From JBJXHG01 sp046160865 (GTDB lineage Bacteria > Planctomycetota > UBA1135 > GCA-002686595), in contig JBJXHG010000182.1 in assembly GCA_046160865.1 (NCBI GenBank), forward strand, positions 1 through 64,000: 64,000 bases of DNA, written 5' to 3'. Below the pieces are notes generated by a model. The model saw only the letters and a program-made list of their open reading frames with translations. It was not told the DNA's origin and searched no databases. The position numbers and the translations under genes were made by a program. Below, piece after piece: positions 34,807 to 43,089 of the stretch. Within the stretch, counting starts at the first letter, position 1. Each line of letters opens with the position of its first letter.

Positions 34807-35657
34807 GCTTCATGACCCCTTGAGACACGCGCGCGCCGCGTACCGGCGCTGAGACGCGCGAGGCGCGCGGCGAGCCGGCGCACGCAGTGCTGCGCGACGC
34901 TTTCGCCCGCGGCCCGCACGAACGGACGCTGCTCGGACGCGCTGCGCGCGATCTCGACGCTGCGCGGCAGCCAGCCCGCGCAGTTCGGGGAGCGCGACAA
35001 GAAGCGCTCGCACACGCTGCCGAGCTTCCGCGCGACGCTCTCGGCCTCTTCGGCGCTCGCCGCACAATTGACGACGATCTCCGGCGTCGGGACTTCGTGG
35101 CCGCGCTCGTCCGCGAACCCGGCCAGCGCCTTGATCAAGCCGTACGCATCGGTGAGCGCCGTCGGATCGGGCGTCGTGACGAGCAGCACGCGCTCCGCAG
35201 TCGCCGCGAACGCGAGCACGTCGGGGCCGATGCCCGCCGGGCTGTCGGCGAGGATCAAGTCGTAGCCGTCTGCTTCCACCGCGAGCGCAGCGAACAAGCG
35301 CGCCCGTTGCGCGTGATCGAGCCGTCCCATCGCAACCGTGCCCGAGCTCGCGGGCAGGATGCGCACGCCGTCCGGACCGTCGACGACGCAATCGGAGAGG
35401 CGCGCGCGCCGCAGCAGCACGTCCTCGATCGTGCGCGGCGCGGACACGCGCAGCGCGACGTGGAGGTTCGCGAGACCGAGGTCGAGATCGACGAGCAGGA
35501 CGCGCGCACCGGACCGCGCGAGCTCGACGCCGAGGTTGGCGGTGAGCAGCGTCTTCCCGACGCCGCCTTTGCCCCCCGTCACGAGCACGAAAGGCACGCG
35601 GCCGCCGGCCAGCGACGGCAGCACATCGCACTCGAGCTCGCTCGTCCGAGTGCTCAC
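34803..35657 (-). CDS. flhG: flagellar number regulator, MinD/ParA-type ATPase
   Basis: A 284-residue MinD-like ATPase (also called FleN or YlxH) that works with FlhF to set flagellum number and position. The deviant Walker A motif KGGVGKT is at residues 30-36. The switch region LLVDLDLGLANLHVAL and LILADSPAGIGPDVLAF mark the nucleotide-binding fold, and TTPDPTALTDAYGLIKAL the third motif. The basic C-terminal tail probably forms the membrane-binding helix. The GTG start at 35657 overlaps the flhF stop (GTGA), so the pair is coupled. The next gene follows by ATGA overlap. Confidence 0.93.
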   Translation of the reverse strand: MSTRTSELECDVLPSLAGGRVPFVLVTGGKGGVGKTLLTANLGVELARSGARVLLVDLDLGLANLHVALRVSAPRTIEDVLLRRARLSDCVVDGPDGVRILPASSGTVAMGRLDHAQRARLFAALAVEADGYDLILADSPAGIGPDVLAFAATAERVLLVTTPDPTALTDAYGLIKALAGFADERGHEVPTPEIVVNCAASAEEAESVARKLGSVCERFLSRSPNCAGWLPRSVEIARSASEQRPFVRAAGESVAQHCVRRLAARLARLSAGTRRARVSRGHEA

Positions 35658-36607
35658 GCGAGCTTCCCTCGCAAGAAGAGATCGGCCGTCTTCTCCGCGT
35701 CGGCGCGCTGGAAGTGACGCACGAGATCGCGCCCATTCGAGAAGAACGCGAGCGCGAGACCGGCGTGCAGCGCCTGCTCGAGCACTCCGGCCGGCTCACG
35801 CGTCTCGTCGAGCTTCGTCACGACGCACGCGCTCGGCGCGAGCGGAGTGAGCTCGCGCAGGACAGCGGAGTTCGCGCTCGCGCGGCTTGCCGCCGACAGC
35901 ACGGCGAACACGTCGAACACGACCGGCACCGACTTGAAGCTCGTGCGCAGTGCGTGCAACCGGGCCGCGTCCGCGTGCGGCTCGCCCGCGGTGTCGACGA
36001 GCACGGCGTCGAGCCCGGGTGCGGCGCACAGGCTCGCAGCGACCGCGATGCCGCCATCCGGAACGACGTGAAGCGGGATGCCCAAGCGACTCGCGTGTGC
36101 GCGCAGCTCGCCGAGCGCGCCGAGGCGGCGACCGTCGAGCGTCGCGAGCTCGACCCGACGACCGGCGGACACGAAGCGCAGCGCGAGCTTGATGATCGAA
36201 GTCGTCTTGCCGACGCCGCTCGCGCCGGCGAACGCGATCACGCGCGTCGCGGTGCGCACGCGCGGCAGGTGTGCGAAGCGCGCGATGCGACCGATCGCCG
36301 CGGCGGCCTGGTCGAGAACATGATCCTCCGACGCCGGTTCGCTCGCGATCTCGGTGAGGACCTGCTCGCGGAGCGCGCGGCTCGTGCCGCTGCGTCGCAA
36401 GCATTCGTCGACCTCGCGCAAGCGCGGATCCTCGACGACGCCCGCGCCTACCGCCGGTGTGCGCGGACGCCGGCGCGTCACCGCGAGCGCGACGCCGCCA
36501 CCGGCGACGACTTCCTGATGGATCACGACCGCCTCTTCGCCGTAGGCCTGACGTGCGCGCAGCAGCGCGTCCTTCAAGCTCTTGCCCGTCACGTGGTGGA
36601 TCTGCAT
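35654..36607 (-). CDS. flhF: flagellar biosynthesis GTPase
   Basis: A 317-residue SRP-type GTPase that places the first basal-body components at the pole or septum. The N-terminal B domain begins IHHVTGKSLKDALLRARQAY. After a linker the NG domain shows FAGASGVGKTTSIIKLALRF (P-loop 128-136), the DGRRLGALGELRAHASRL block, VLVDTAGEPH for the G3 motif and VVTKLDETREPAGVLEQAL for the G4/G5 region. It is shorter than many homologues because the linker is short. It starts one base after the flhA stop, with GAGGAA in the end of flhA as ribosome site. Confidence 0.94.
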   Translation of the reverse strand: MQIHHVTGKSLKDALLRARQAYGEEAVVIHQEVVAGGGVALAVTRRRPRTPAVGAGVVEDPRLREVDECLRRSGTSRALREQVLTEIASEPASEDHVLDQAAAAIGRIARFAHLPRVRTATRVIAFAGASGVGKTTSIIKLALRFVSAGRRVELATLDGRRLGALGELRAHASRLGIPLHVVPDGGIAVAASLCAAPGLDAVLVDTAGEPHADAARLHALRTSFKSVPVVFDVFAVLSAASRASANSAVLRELTPLAPSACVVTKLDETREPAGVLEQALHAGLALAFFSNGRDLVRHFQRADAEKTADLFLRGKLA

Positions 36608-36608
36608 C

Positions 36609-38717
36609 TCATTCCTCCATGCGCACGACGGCGGCGGTCTCGACCGACCGTGCCGGCACGACTTCGTTGTAGGAGAGCACCGCGACCTTCGGCAGCGACG
36701 CGCGCGCGAGCTCGTTCATGAAGCGCCGCACGTTCGAGCGCACGAGCAGCACGACGTCCTTGCCGCCCTTCGCGGCTTGCGCGACGGCGCCGCCCGTCTT
36801 CTCCATCAGCTTCTGGAGCCAAGCGGGATTCACAGCTTGTGCGTCGGCGTCCTTCGCCATGCCGACGGCGGCGGCGAGTCGGTTCTCGATCTCCGGGTCG
36901 AGTGTCACCGCGTGCACGGTCCCATCACGATCGGAGTGCATCTCGCACAGCGCGCGGCCGAGGCGCTGGCGCACGAGCTCCGTGAGCGCTTCGTGGTCCT
37001 TCGTCTTCGCCACGTTGTCCGCGAGCACTTCGAGGATCGCCGGCATGTTCCGCACGGACACGCCGTCGCGCAGCAGATTCTTGAGCACGCGCTGCACGTC
37101 GCCGTAGCTCATCTTGTCGGGGACGAGCTCCTCGACGACGGCCGGCGCGACCTTCTTCACGTTGTCGAGCATCTGCTTGACGTCGTCGCGCGACAGCACG
37201 TCGCCGAGCGCCGTGCGCAGCGTTTCCGACACGTGCGTCACGAGCACGCTCGTCGGATCGATGACCGTGTAGCCGAGCACCTCGGCTTCGTCGCGCACGG
37301 ACTCGGCGATCCACCACGCGGGCAATCCGAACGCCGGATCGGTGGTCTGCTTGCCTTTGACCTTGCCGCTCGCGGTGCCGCTGTCCATCGCGAGGAAGAG
37401 GCCGGGCTCGATCTCGCCGCGGCTGATCTCCTGTCCCCCGAGCAAGACGCGGTAGCCGTTCGGCGCGAGACGGATGTTGTCCTTCACGCGCACCGGCGGG
37501 AGCACGATGCCTTCCTTGGTTCCGAAGCGCTTCCGCAGCTGACCGATGTGATCGAGGATTCCGGTGCCGCTCTTGTCCTGCACCAGCGGAATCAGGCGGT
37601 ACCCGATCTCGAGCGAGATGCGGTCGACCGGAGCGAGCTCGGTGGCCGACTCGTCGGAATGCGCGCGCTGCGCCGTCGCTTCCGACGCAGCCGCTCGCGT
37701 CTCGGCCGCTGCCGTGCTGCGCGCGTGCTCCGCGGTCTGCGTCGCGCGCCACAGCGCGACCAGCACGATCGCGAGCAAGAAGAACGGGATGCTCGGCATG
37801 CCTGGCAGGCATCCGATCACGAACATGACGCCCGCGGAGATCAACGTCGCGCGCGGTCGGCCGCCGAGCTGCGACATGAGGTCGGTGCCGAGCGACTCGT
37901 CACTCGAGTTGCGCGTGACGAGGATCGCAGCCGCCGTCGAGATGAACAGCGCCGGGATCTGGCTGACGAGGCCGTCGCCGATCGTGAGCATCGAGTAGCG
38001 CCGCGCCGCGTCCTCGACCGCCAGGCCCGAGTACGCACCCATCGCGATGCCGCAGACCAAGTTGAGCGCCGTGATGATGAGGCCCGCGATCGCGTCGCCG
38101 CGCACGAACTTCGACGCGCCGTCCATCGCTCCGTAGAACTCGGCTTCCGCCGCGATCGCCGAGCGGCGCCGCTGCGCCTCGCTCGAGTCGATGATGCCGC
38201 CGTTCAGGTCGGCGTCGATCGACATCTGCTTGCCGGGCATGGCGTCGAGCACGAAGCGGGCTGCGACTTCGCTGATGCGCCCCGAGCCTTTCGTGATCAC
38301 GACGAACTGGATGATGATCAGGATCAGGAAGACGACGAGCCCGACCGCGAGGTTGTCGCCGCCGACGTACTCGCCGAACGCCTTGATGACGTGGCCGGCT
38401 TCGCCGTGCGTGAGGATGAGCCGCGTGCTCGCGACGTTCAGCGCGAGACGGAAGAGCGTGGTGAAGAGCAGGATCGTCGGAAACGTCGACAGCTCGCTCG
38501 CGCTGCGGCCGTTCATCACGACGAGCAGGAGCAGCACGGACACGGTCAAGTTGACCGCGACGAGGATGTCGAGCAGCGCCGTCGGAATCGGCGTGACCAT
38601 CGTCACGATGAGACCGAGCACGCCGACGCCCATGATCCAGTCGGAGTAGCGCTGCAGGAACTGTCCTGCCGTCTGCAGGCCGTTCGACGAGGGCTGCTTG
38701 GAGAGCGGCGAGCTCAT
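36609..38717 (-). CDS. flhA: flagellar type III export gate protein
   Basis: This 702-residue inner-membrane export-gate subunit uses proton motive force to drive secretion of axial proteins. The N-terminal half holds about eight helices. The family signature is present at TTLFRLALNVASTRLIL and DAMPGKQMSIDADLNGG. After the last helix (about residue 325) a linker leads to the cytoplasmic domain, which contains LEIGYRLIPLVQ, GYTVIDPTSVLVTHVSETLR and the C-terminal lobe ending in LPKVAVLSYNEVVP. It lies in the operon order fliO-fliP-fliQ-fliR-flhB-flhA-flhF-flhG, 33 bp after flhB. Confidence 0.97.
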   Translation of the reverse strand: MSSPLSKQPSSNGLQTAGQFLQRYSDWIMGVGVLGLIVTMVTPIPTALLDILVAVNLTVSVLLLLVVMNGRSASELSTFPTILLFTTLFRLALNVASTRLILTHGEAGHVIKAFGEYVGGDNLAVGLVVFLILIIIQFVVITKGSGRISEVAARFVLDAMPGKQMSIDADLNGGIIDSSEAQRRRSAIAAEAEFYGAMDGASKFVRGDAIAGLIITALNLVCGIAMGAYSGLAVEDAARRYSMLTIGDGLVSQIPALFISTAAAILVTRNSSDESLGTDLMSQLGGRPRATLISAGVMFVIGCLPGMPSIPFFLLAIVLVALWRATQTAEHARSTAAAETRAAASEATAQRAHSDESATELAPVDRISLEIGYRLIPLVQDKSGTGILDHIGQLRKRFGTKEGIVLPPVRVKDNIRLAPNGYRVLLGGQEISRGEIEPGLFLAMDSGTASGKVKGKQTTDPAFGLPAWWIAESVRDEAEVLGYTVIDPTSVLVTHVSETLRTALGDVLSRDDVKQMLDNVKKVAPAVVEELVPDKMSYGDVQRVLKNLLRDGVSVRNMPAILEVLADNVAKTKDHEALTELVRQRLGRALCEMHSDRDGTVHAVTLDPEIENRLAAAVGMAKDADAQAVNPAWLQKLMEKTGGAVAQAAKGGKDVVLLVRSNVRRFMNELARASLPKVAVLSYNEVVPARSVETAAVVRMEE

Positions 38718-38750
38718 GCGCTCACTCCTTGCTCATGCGTGCCGAGCCGG

Positions 38751-39869
38751 TCACGCATGGACGCTCTCTCCTTGCACGCGGTAGACGTACGCGAGCACAC
38801 CCGCGACGGCCTGGTAGAACGTCTCGGGGATCTCGTCACCGATGTCGACCTTGGCGTGCAGAGCGCGCGCGAGCGCGATGTCCTCGTAGCACAGCACTCC
38901 GGCGTCGCGCGCGACTTCCTTGATCCGCTGCGCGACGTGATCGACGCCCTTCGCGACGACGTACGGCGCGCGGCGCACGCGCGCCTTGCCGTCCGGTCCG
39001 GTGGACGGAGCCGCCTCGTAGCGGAGCGCGACGGCGTAGTGCGTCGGGTTGGTGACGACGACCGTCGCCTTGGGGACCTCGGACATCATGCGCCGGCGCG
39101 CGAGCTCGCGCTGCACTTGGCGCACGCGCGCTTTGATCTGCGGATCGGCTTCGTTCGACTTCGCTTCGTTCTTCAAGTCCTTGCGCGACATCCGCAGATC
39201 GCGCTCGTGCTGCCAGCGCTGGTACAGGAGGTCGATCGCCGCGAGCGCGCAGACCGTGATCAGCGCACCCATCGAGCACGCGAACGCGACGCGGCCGAGG
39301 CCGGCGAGCCACGGACCGAGATCGCTCCCGGTCAGCGCGACCACTCCGGGCACGCGCTGCCAAGCGATGACGCCGACGACCGTCCCGATCAGCACGATCT
39401 TCATCAGCGACAAGCCCGCGCGCATCAGCGACCGCGCGTTGAACAAGCGCGACAAGCCGCGCAGCGGATTCAGCTTGGTCAGATTCCAGCTGATGGCCTT
39501 GGGTGTGATCGCGACACCGATCTGTGCGTACGCGCTCAGCGCGCCCGCTGCGACGATGGGCACGATCACCAACGCGCAGGGGAGCAGCATCGAGCGCGCC
39601 GAGTCGCCGACGAGCGCGCTCGCCGACGCGATCGACATCTCGTCACGGCCGTGCGCACCGAGCATTGCGAGCGTGCTCTCGATCAATTCCGCCACCGCGC
39701 GCGCCAGCCCGCCGCCCGCGAACGTGATGGCGATGAGCGTCAAGCACAGCATCACGGCGACGATGGTCTCGGTGGAGAGTGGGACTTGACCTTGCTCGCG
39801 CGCCTCCTGCCGTTTCCTTGGCGTGGCGTCCTCGGTCTTGTCCTGCTTGTCGTCGTCTTCGTCGGCCAT
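38751..39869 (-). CDS. flhB: flagellar type III export switch protein
   Basis: A 372-residue membrane protein that switches the exporter from rod/hook to filament substrates. The charged N-terminus DKTEDATPRKRQEAREQGQV is typical. Four helices follow (about 30-215). The cytoplasmic domain carries the autocleavage motif Asn-Pro-Thr-His in VVVTNPTHYAVALRYE, preceded by the basic KDLKNEAKSNEADPQIK linker, and ends with AYVYRVQGESVHA. All family features appear intact. It lies 3 bp after the fliR stop. Confidence 0.97.
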   Translation of the reverse strand: MADEDDDKQDKTEDATPRKRQEAREQGQVPLSTETIVAVMLCLTLIAITFAGGGLARAVAELIESTLAMLGAHGRDEMSIASASALVGDSARSMLLPCALVIVPIVAAGALSAYAQIGVAITPKAISWNLTKLNPLRGLSRLFNARSLMRAGLSLMKIVLIGTVVGVIAWQRVPGVVALTGSDLGPWLAGLGRVAFACSMGALITVCALAAIDLLYQRWQHERDLRMSRKDLKNEAKSNEADPQIKARVRQVQRELARRRMMSEVPKATVVVTNPTHYAVALRYEAAPSTGPDGKARVRRAPYVVAKGVDHVAQRIKEVARDAGVLCYEDIALARALHAKVDIGDEIPETFYQAVAGVLAYVYRVQGESVHA

Positions 39870-39872
39870 GGC

Positions 39873-40646
39873 TCAGCGCGCTAGCGCTTCGACAGCGCCC
39901 TCCAAGCCGTTTGCGAATCCTTGGTACAAGCCCGTCAGCGCCGGCACGAGTTGCGGCGCGAAGAGCAAGAGCCCGATCATCCCGACGGCGATCCGCGCGG
40001 AGAAACCGACCTCCATGATCTGGAGGTGCGGCACAGCGCGCGCGAGCACGCCGATGAGCAGCGAAGTCAAGAAGAGCAGGATCACGACGGGCGCCGCGAA
40101 CGTGATGCCGGCGGCGAACATCTGCGTGAACTGTGCCTGCGCGATCCACGCGATGTCGCCCGACAGATCGAGCGCGCCGACGGGTGCCGATCGGAACGAG
40201 TCGCCGAGCGCGGAGAGGAGCAGGTGGTGCCCGTCGACGGCGAGTAGGCCCAGGAAGAAGAACACCTCGTAGATCTGCGTGACGAGCGGCGCGCTGATGC
40301 CGGTCGTCGGATCGACGAGCGACGCCATGTTGAACCCCATCTCGTGGCCGACGAGCTCGCCGGCGACGCGGATCGCGACCAGCGCGGCTTGCAGCGAGAA
40401 GGCGAGGAACAGGCCGATCATGAGCTCGCGCAGGACGAGACAAGCGAACTCGAACGGCGCGGGCGAGCTCGCCAGCGGCACGCCGCCGACCGAGTACAAG
40501 AGGAACGACACGGCGACGATCAGCGTGATGCGATAGCCCGAGAAGCCCGTCGCGGTGCCGTACAAAGGCGACGCGATCATCAGCGCGCTCGTGCGCACGA
40601 GATACAAGCCGAAGGCTTCGAGCGTTCCGGGCGGGATGGCGGGCAT
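39873..40646 (-). CDS. fliR: flagellar type III export protein FliR
   Basis: A 257-residue membrane protein of the export-gate complex (FliP5-FliQ4-FliR1). It has about six helices. Recognisable parts are LYLVRTSALMIASPLYG near the start, VLRELMIGLFLAFSLQAAL, VAGELVGHEMGFNMASLVDP (the most conserved FliR block) and PHLQIMEVGFSARIAVGMI near the end. ATG 40646 follows the fliQ stop by four bases. It occupies the usual place between fliQ and flhB. Confidence 0.96.
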   Translation of the reverse strand: MPAIPPGTLEAFGLYLVRTSALMIASPLYGTATGFSGYRITLIVAVSFLLYSVGGVPLASSPAPFEFACLVLRELMIGLFLAFSLQAALVAIRVAGELVGHEMGFNMASLVDPTTGISAPLVTQIYEVFFFLGLLAVDGHHLLLSALGDSFRSAPVGALDLSGDIAWIAQAQFTQMFAAGITFAAPVVILLFLTSLLIGVLARAVPHLQIMEVGFSARIAVGMIGLLLFAPQLVPALTGLYQGFANGLEGAVEALAR

Positions 40647-40650
40647 GGCG

Positions 40651-40923
40651 TCACGAGAGGCCGAAGCTCACGAGCTCCGCGAACACCCGCGTCGTGTACT
40701 CGCTGATGATCTGCAGCGCCGGCGCGAGCAGCAGCAACACCACGAGCATCACCGCGAACATCTTCGGGATGAGGCTCATCGTCTGCTCCTGCACGGACGT
40801 CAGCGCTTGGAACAGGCTGACCGCGATGCCGACGACGAGCCCGACGAACAAGACGGGGCCCGCGAGCAGCAACGTCGTGAGCAGGAGATCGCGCGCGAGG
40901 TCGGTGATGTGCAGCTCGAGCAT
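40651..40923 (-). CDS. fliQ: flagellar type III export protein FliQ
   Basis: A 90-residue two-helix membrane protein, at the family's usual length. The conserved core is LLAGPVLFVGLVVGIAVSLF followed by QALTSVQEQTMSLIPKMFAV, which forms the hairpin of the FliQ subunit, and a second helix VMLVVLLLLAPALQIISEY. ATG 40923 is the only reasonable start and stands five bases after the fliP stop. Confidence 0.96.
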   Translation of the reverse strand: MLELHITDLARDLLLTTLLLAGPVLFVGLVVGIAVSLFQALTSVQEQTMSLIPKMFAVMLVVLLLLAPALQIISEYTTRVFAELVSFGLS

Positions 40924-40928
40924 GGTGG

Positions 40929-41726
40929 TCAGGTCGTGACGAACGACGTCACGAGCGACTGACACACGAGGTGCCAGCCGTCGACGAGCACGAAGACGAG
41001 GATCTTGAACGGCGTCGAGATCATCACGGGCGGCAGCATGAACATGCCCATCGAGAGCAAGACGCTCGACACGACCATGTCGATCACGAGGAACGGCAGG
41101 AAGAGCAGGAAGCCCATCTGGAACGCCGTCTTCAGCTCCGAGAGCACGAAGGCCGGCACGACGACGCGGACCGGCAGCTCCGACTCGCGACCCGCTTCGG
41201 GCGGCGGCAACTTCGCCATCTCCGCGAACAGCGCGAGCTCGCTCGTGCGCGTGTTGGCGACGAGGAAACGCGACAGCTCGCTCCAAGCGACCGGCGCCGC
41301 CTCTTCGAGGCTCATGCGTCCTTCTTGGTACGGCGTATACGCCTGCTCGTAGATGCGCGAGGCGAGCGGCTGCATCACGAACGTCGTCAGGAAGAGCGCG
41401 AGCCCGATGAGCACCGGGTTCGGCGGCAGTTCGTTGACCGAGAGCGCGCGCCGTACGAACGACAGCACGATCACGATGCGCGTGAAGCTCGTGACCGTCA
41501 CGAGGATCGCGGGCAAGAGCGAGAGGACCGTGAGCAACACGGCGATCTCGACCGCGGTCGAGCTGCGTTCGCCACCGAGCAACTCGCGCGCACCGTCCGC
41601 GACGGAGGCGCTGGCGTCGCCAGCGACGGACGCATATGGGTTGACACTCGGCGCCCATGCGTCGGCCGTGCCTCCGGCGAGCACGAGCACCAGCGCTACG
41701 AGGACGAGCGTGACGACGCGCTTCAT
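40929..41726 (-). CDS. fliP: flagellar type III export protein FliP
   Basis: A 265-residue membrane protein forming the core of the export gate. It has a signal peptide (MKRVVTLVLVALVLVLAGGT), as usual for FliP. The mature protein shows LLTVLSLLPAILVTVTSFTR, IVIVLSFVRRALSVNELPPN and LFLTTFVMQPLASRIYEQAY, then the C-terminal block PAFVLSELKTAFQMGFLLFL and VVSSVLLSMGMFMLPPVMIS. All are diagnostic. The ATG at 41726 overlaps the fliO stop as ATGA. Confidence 0.97.
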   Translation of the reverse strand: MKRVVTLVLVALVLVLAGGTADAWAPSVNPYASVAGDASASVADGARELLGGERSSTAVEIAVLLTVLSLLPAILVTVTSFTRIVIVLSFVRRALSVNELPPNPVLIGLALFLTTFVMQPLASRIYEQAYTPYQEGRMSLEEAAPVAWSELSRFLVANTRTSELALFAEMAKLPPPEAGRESELPVRVVVPAFVLSELKTAFQMGFLLFLPFLVIDMVVSSVLLSMGMFMLPPVMISTPFKILVFVLVDGWHLVCQSLVTSFVTT

Positions 41727-42151
41727 CCGACGATGCCTTCCGGGCGAGCGAAGGTCTTCGCGCGCGCGCGCGCCAGCGCCGCGACGAACGAGCTCTTGCG
41801 CGACGGCGCAGCGGCCGGCACGACGACGTCGGTGTGCGACATGTCGAGCTCGGCGATCAGGCCGATCTCTTTCTCGCCGACGCCGAGCGCGAACGTGCGG
41901 TCGTAGCAGCGCACGACGCACACGCGCTGCTTGTTCGAGAGCGGCAGCACGTCGACGATCTGAAGCGACCGCTGTGCCGCCTTCACGCGCAGCGCACCGG
42001 TGATCAGCTTGCGGAATCCCCAGGCCAGCCCGCCGATGGCGACGAGCAAGAGCGCGCAGACGGTGATGTAGCGCGTGAGGTCGGGACCTGAGGTTCCGGC
42101 GAAGCGCGCCGGAGCATCGGCGAGCGCGAGCACGAGAAGGGAGAGCGGCAT
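41723..42151 (-). CDS. fliO: flagellar biosynthesis protein FliO
   Basis: A 142-residue single-pass membrane protein that helps FliP assemble. The N-terminus has a short hydrophobic leader (PLSLLVLALADAPARFAG) and a second helix (YITVCALLLVAIGGLAWGF). The small cytoplasmic SH3-like domain shows RSLQIVDVLPLSNKQRVCVV and GEKEIGLIAELD, typical of FliO. The ATG at 42151 is preferred over one 48 bases upstream because it begins the leader. The gene heads the fliO-P-Q-R-flhB-A-F-G operon and is preceded by a direct-repeat region. Confidence 0.9.
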   Translation of the reverse strand: MPLSLLVLALADAPARFAGTSGPDLTRYITVCALLLVAIGGLAWGFRKLITGALRVKAAQRSLQIVDVLPLSNKQRVCVVRCYDRTFALGVGEKEIGLIAELDMSHTDVVVPAAAPSRKSSFVAALARARAKTFARPEGIVG

Positions 42152-42247
42152 GGTTCGGCGTGCGCCAACGCAACGCCCATGCCGCAACCGCAATCGCACG
42201 CTACGACGTGCGCGCAGCGTCCTCCCACCGAGTGCGTGATGCGTTTT

Positions 42248-42276
42248 TCGACAGGTGTCGAAGAACTCGACAGGTG
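42248..42276. repeat. direct repeat TCGACAGGTG, two copies 19 bp apart
   Basis: TCGACAGGTG occurs at 42248-42257 and again at 42267-42276. The first copy continues into the palindrome CGACAGGTGTCG, so it is also an inverted repeat. The pair lies about 100-125 bp before the fliO start and could be a binding site for a flagellar regulator such as a sigma-54 activator. No sigma-54 or sigma-28 promoter was recognised in this 174-bp gap. Confidence 0.35.
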
Positions 42277-42325
42277 GGTGAGAGTGACGGCCGCCGCGCG
42301 CGTGCGGCGATTCACGCCCTCGCGA

Positions 42326-42688
42326 TCAGCCGGCGACGTCGCAGGCGTCGCCTTCGTCGCGGTAGAACGCGAACGTCTGGTTCGCCGCGTGCAACCGGTC
42401 GATGGCGGCTCCAGCGAGCGCCCGCTCGCGCCGCGCCTCTCCGAGCGCCACGGCCACGAGCTCGCTCAACGCGCGCACGTCGCTCTCGACGGACTCGCGC
42501 TCGGCCTCTGGAGCTTCGGCGATCATGCGGCGCAATGCGTCGGCCGAGAGGGCGTGCGGCTCGAGCGATCTCCACACCGCGCCGACGTCGGCGTCCGGAT
42601 CGCGCACGGCGACGAGCAGCTCGCGCAAGCGGCGATCGAGGTCCTGCAGCCGGCGGCGTGCGGTGTGCGTGCTCACGCGTTCATTCAC
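42326..42688 (-). CDS. FliT/FlgN-like small flagellar chaperone (tentative)
   Basis: A 120-residue all-helical protein with a GTG start at 42688 that overlaps the fliS stop by eight bases. It is rich in Arg, Glu, Ala and Leu, with heptad-like spacing (RRLQDLDRRLRELLVAV and VESDVRALSELVAVALGEA), as expected of FliT or FlgN export chaperones, which are poorly conserved. The place directly after fliS, on the fliD-fliS transcript, supports this. I cannot tell which client it has. Confidence 0.55.
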   Translation of the reverse strand: MNERVSTHTARRRLQDLDRRLRELLVAVRDPDADVGAVWRSLEPHALSADALRRMIAEAPEAERESVESDVRALSELVAVALGEARRERALAGAAIDRLHAANQTFAFYRDEGDACDVAG

Positions 42689-43085
42689 CGCGACCGGTCG
42701 TCTCGACTTCCACGCCGCGCCAGCCGTCGAGCAGCTTCTCGAGCACGGCGCGCGCAGCGGGAAGCGGCTCCGCCGACGCGTCGACGATCGCCTGCGAAAG
42801 GCGCGCTTGCACGAACTCGTAGAGCCGGTCGAGGTTGCTGCTGGTCGCCGGATCGACTTCGTGATCGAGGCTCGTCCGCAGCTCGCTCACGATCGAGTCG
42901 GCCCGGCGCAGCCAGAGCGTGAACTCGGCTCGTCTCGCGGCTCCTTGCGCGGTCGTCGCGCGATCGAGGAAGCGCAACGCGCCTTCGTAGAGGAGCCGGA
43001 CGATCTTGATCGGCGGCGCGGTCTCGAGCGACGACTCGAGGTAGGCCTGCGCGGCGCCCTTGGTGTTCGTGGTGAATGTGTGCAT
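42681..43085 (-). CDS. fliS: flagellin export chaperone FliS
   Basis: A 134-residue four-helix chaperone that binds the C-terminus of flagellin and prevents early polymerisation. The signature APPIKIVRLLYEGALRFLDR lies near the N-terminus, with the conserved pattern KGAAQAYLESSLET before it. The C-terminal region LLDGWRGVEVETT matches the usual end. The ATG at 43085 follows the fliD stop by four bases, the usual fliD-fliS arrangement. Confidence 0.93.
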   Translation of the reverse strand: MHTFTTNTKGAAQAYLESSLETAPPIKIVRLLYEGALRFLDRATTAQGAARRAEFTLWLRRADSIVSELRTSLDHEVDPATSSNLDRLYEFVQARLSQAIVDASAEPLPAARAVLEKLLDGWRGVEVETTGRGE

Positions 43086-43089
43086 GGGG

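Noticed and set aside
36582..39884. 1100-codon plus-strand open frame opposite flhA and flhB
   Set aside because: It is an antisense shadow. The composition is dominated by Arg, His, Asp and Glu from GC-rich codons read backwards, and the minus strand encodes clear FlhA and FlhB with all motifs.
42152..42325. Intrinsic terminator formed by the palindrome CGACAGGTGTCG
   Set aside because: The T run precedes the palindrome on the plus strand and becomes an A run after it on the minus strand, so it is not placed as a terminator for either direction.
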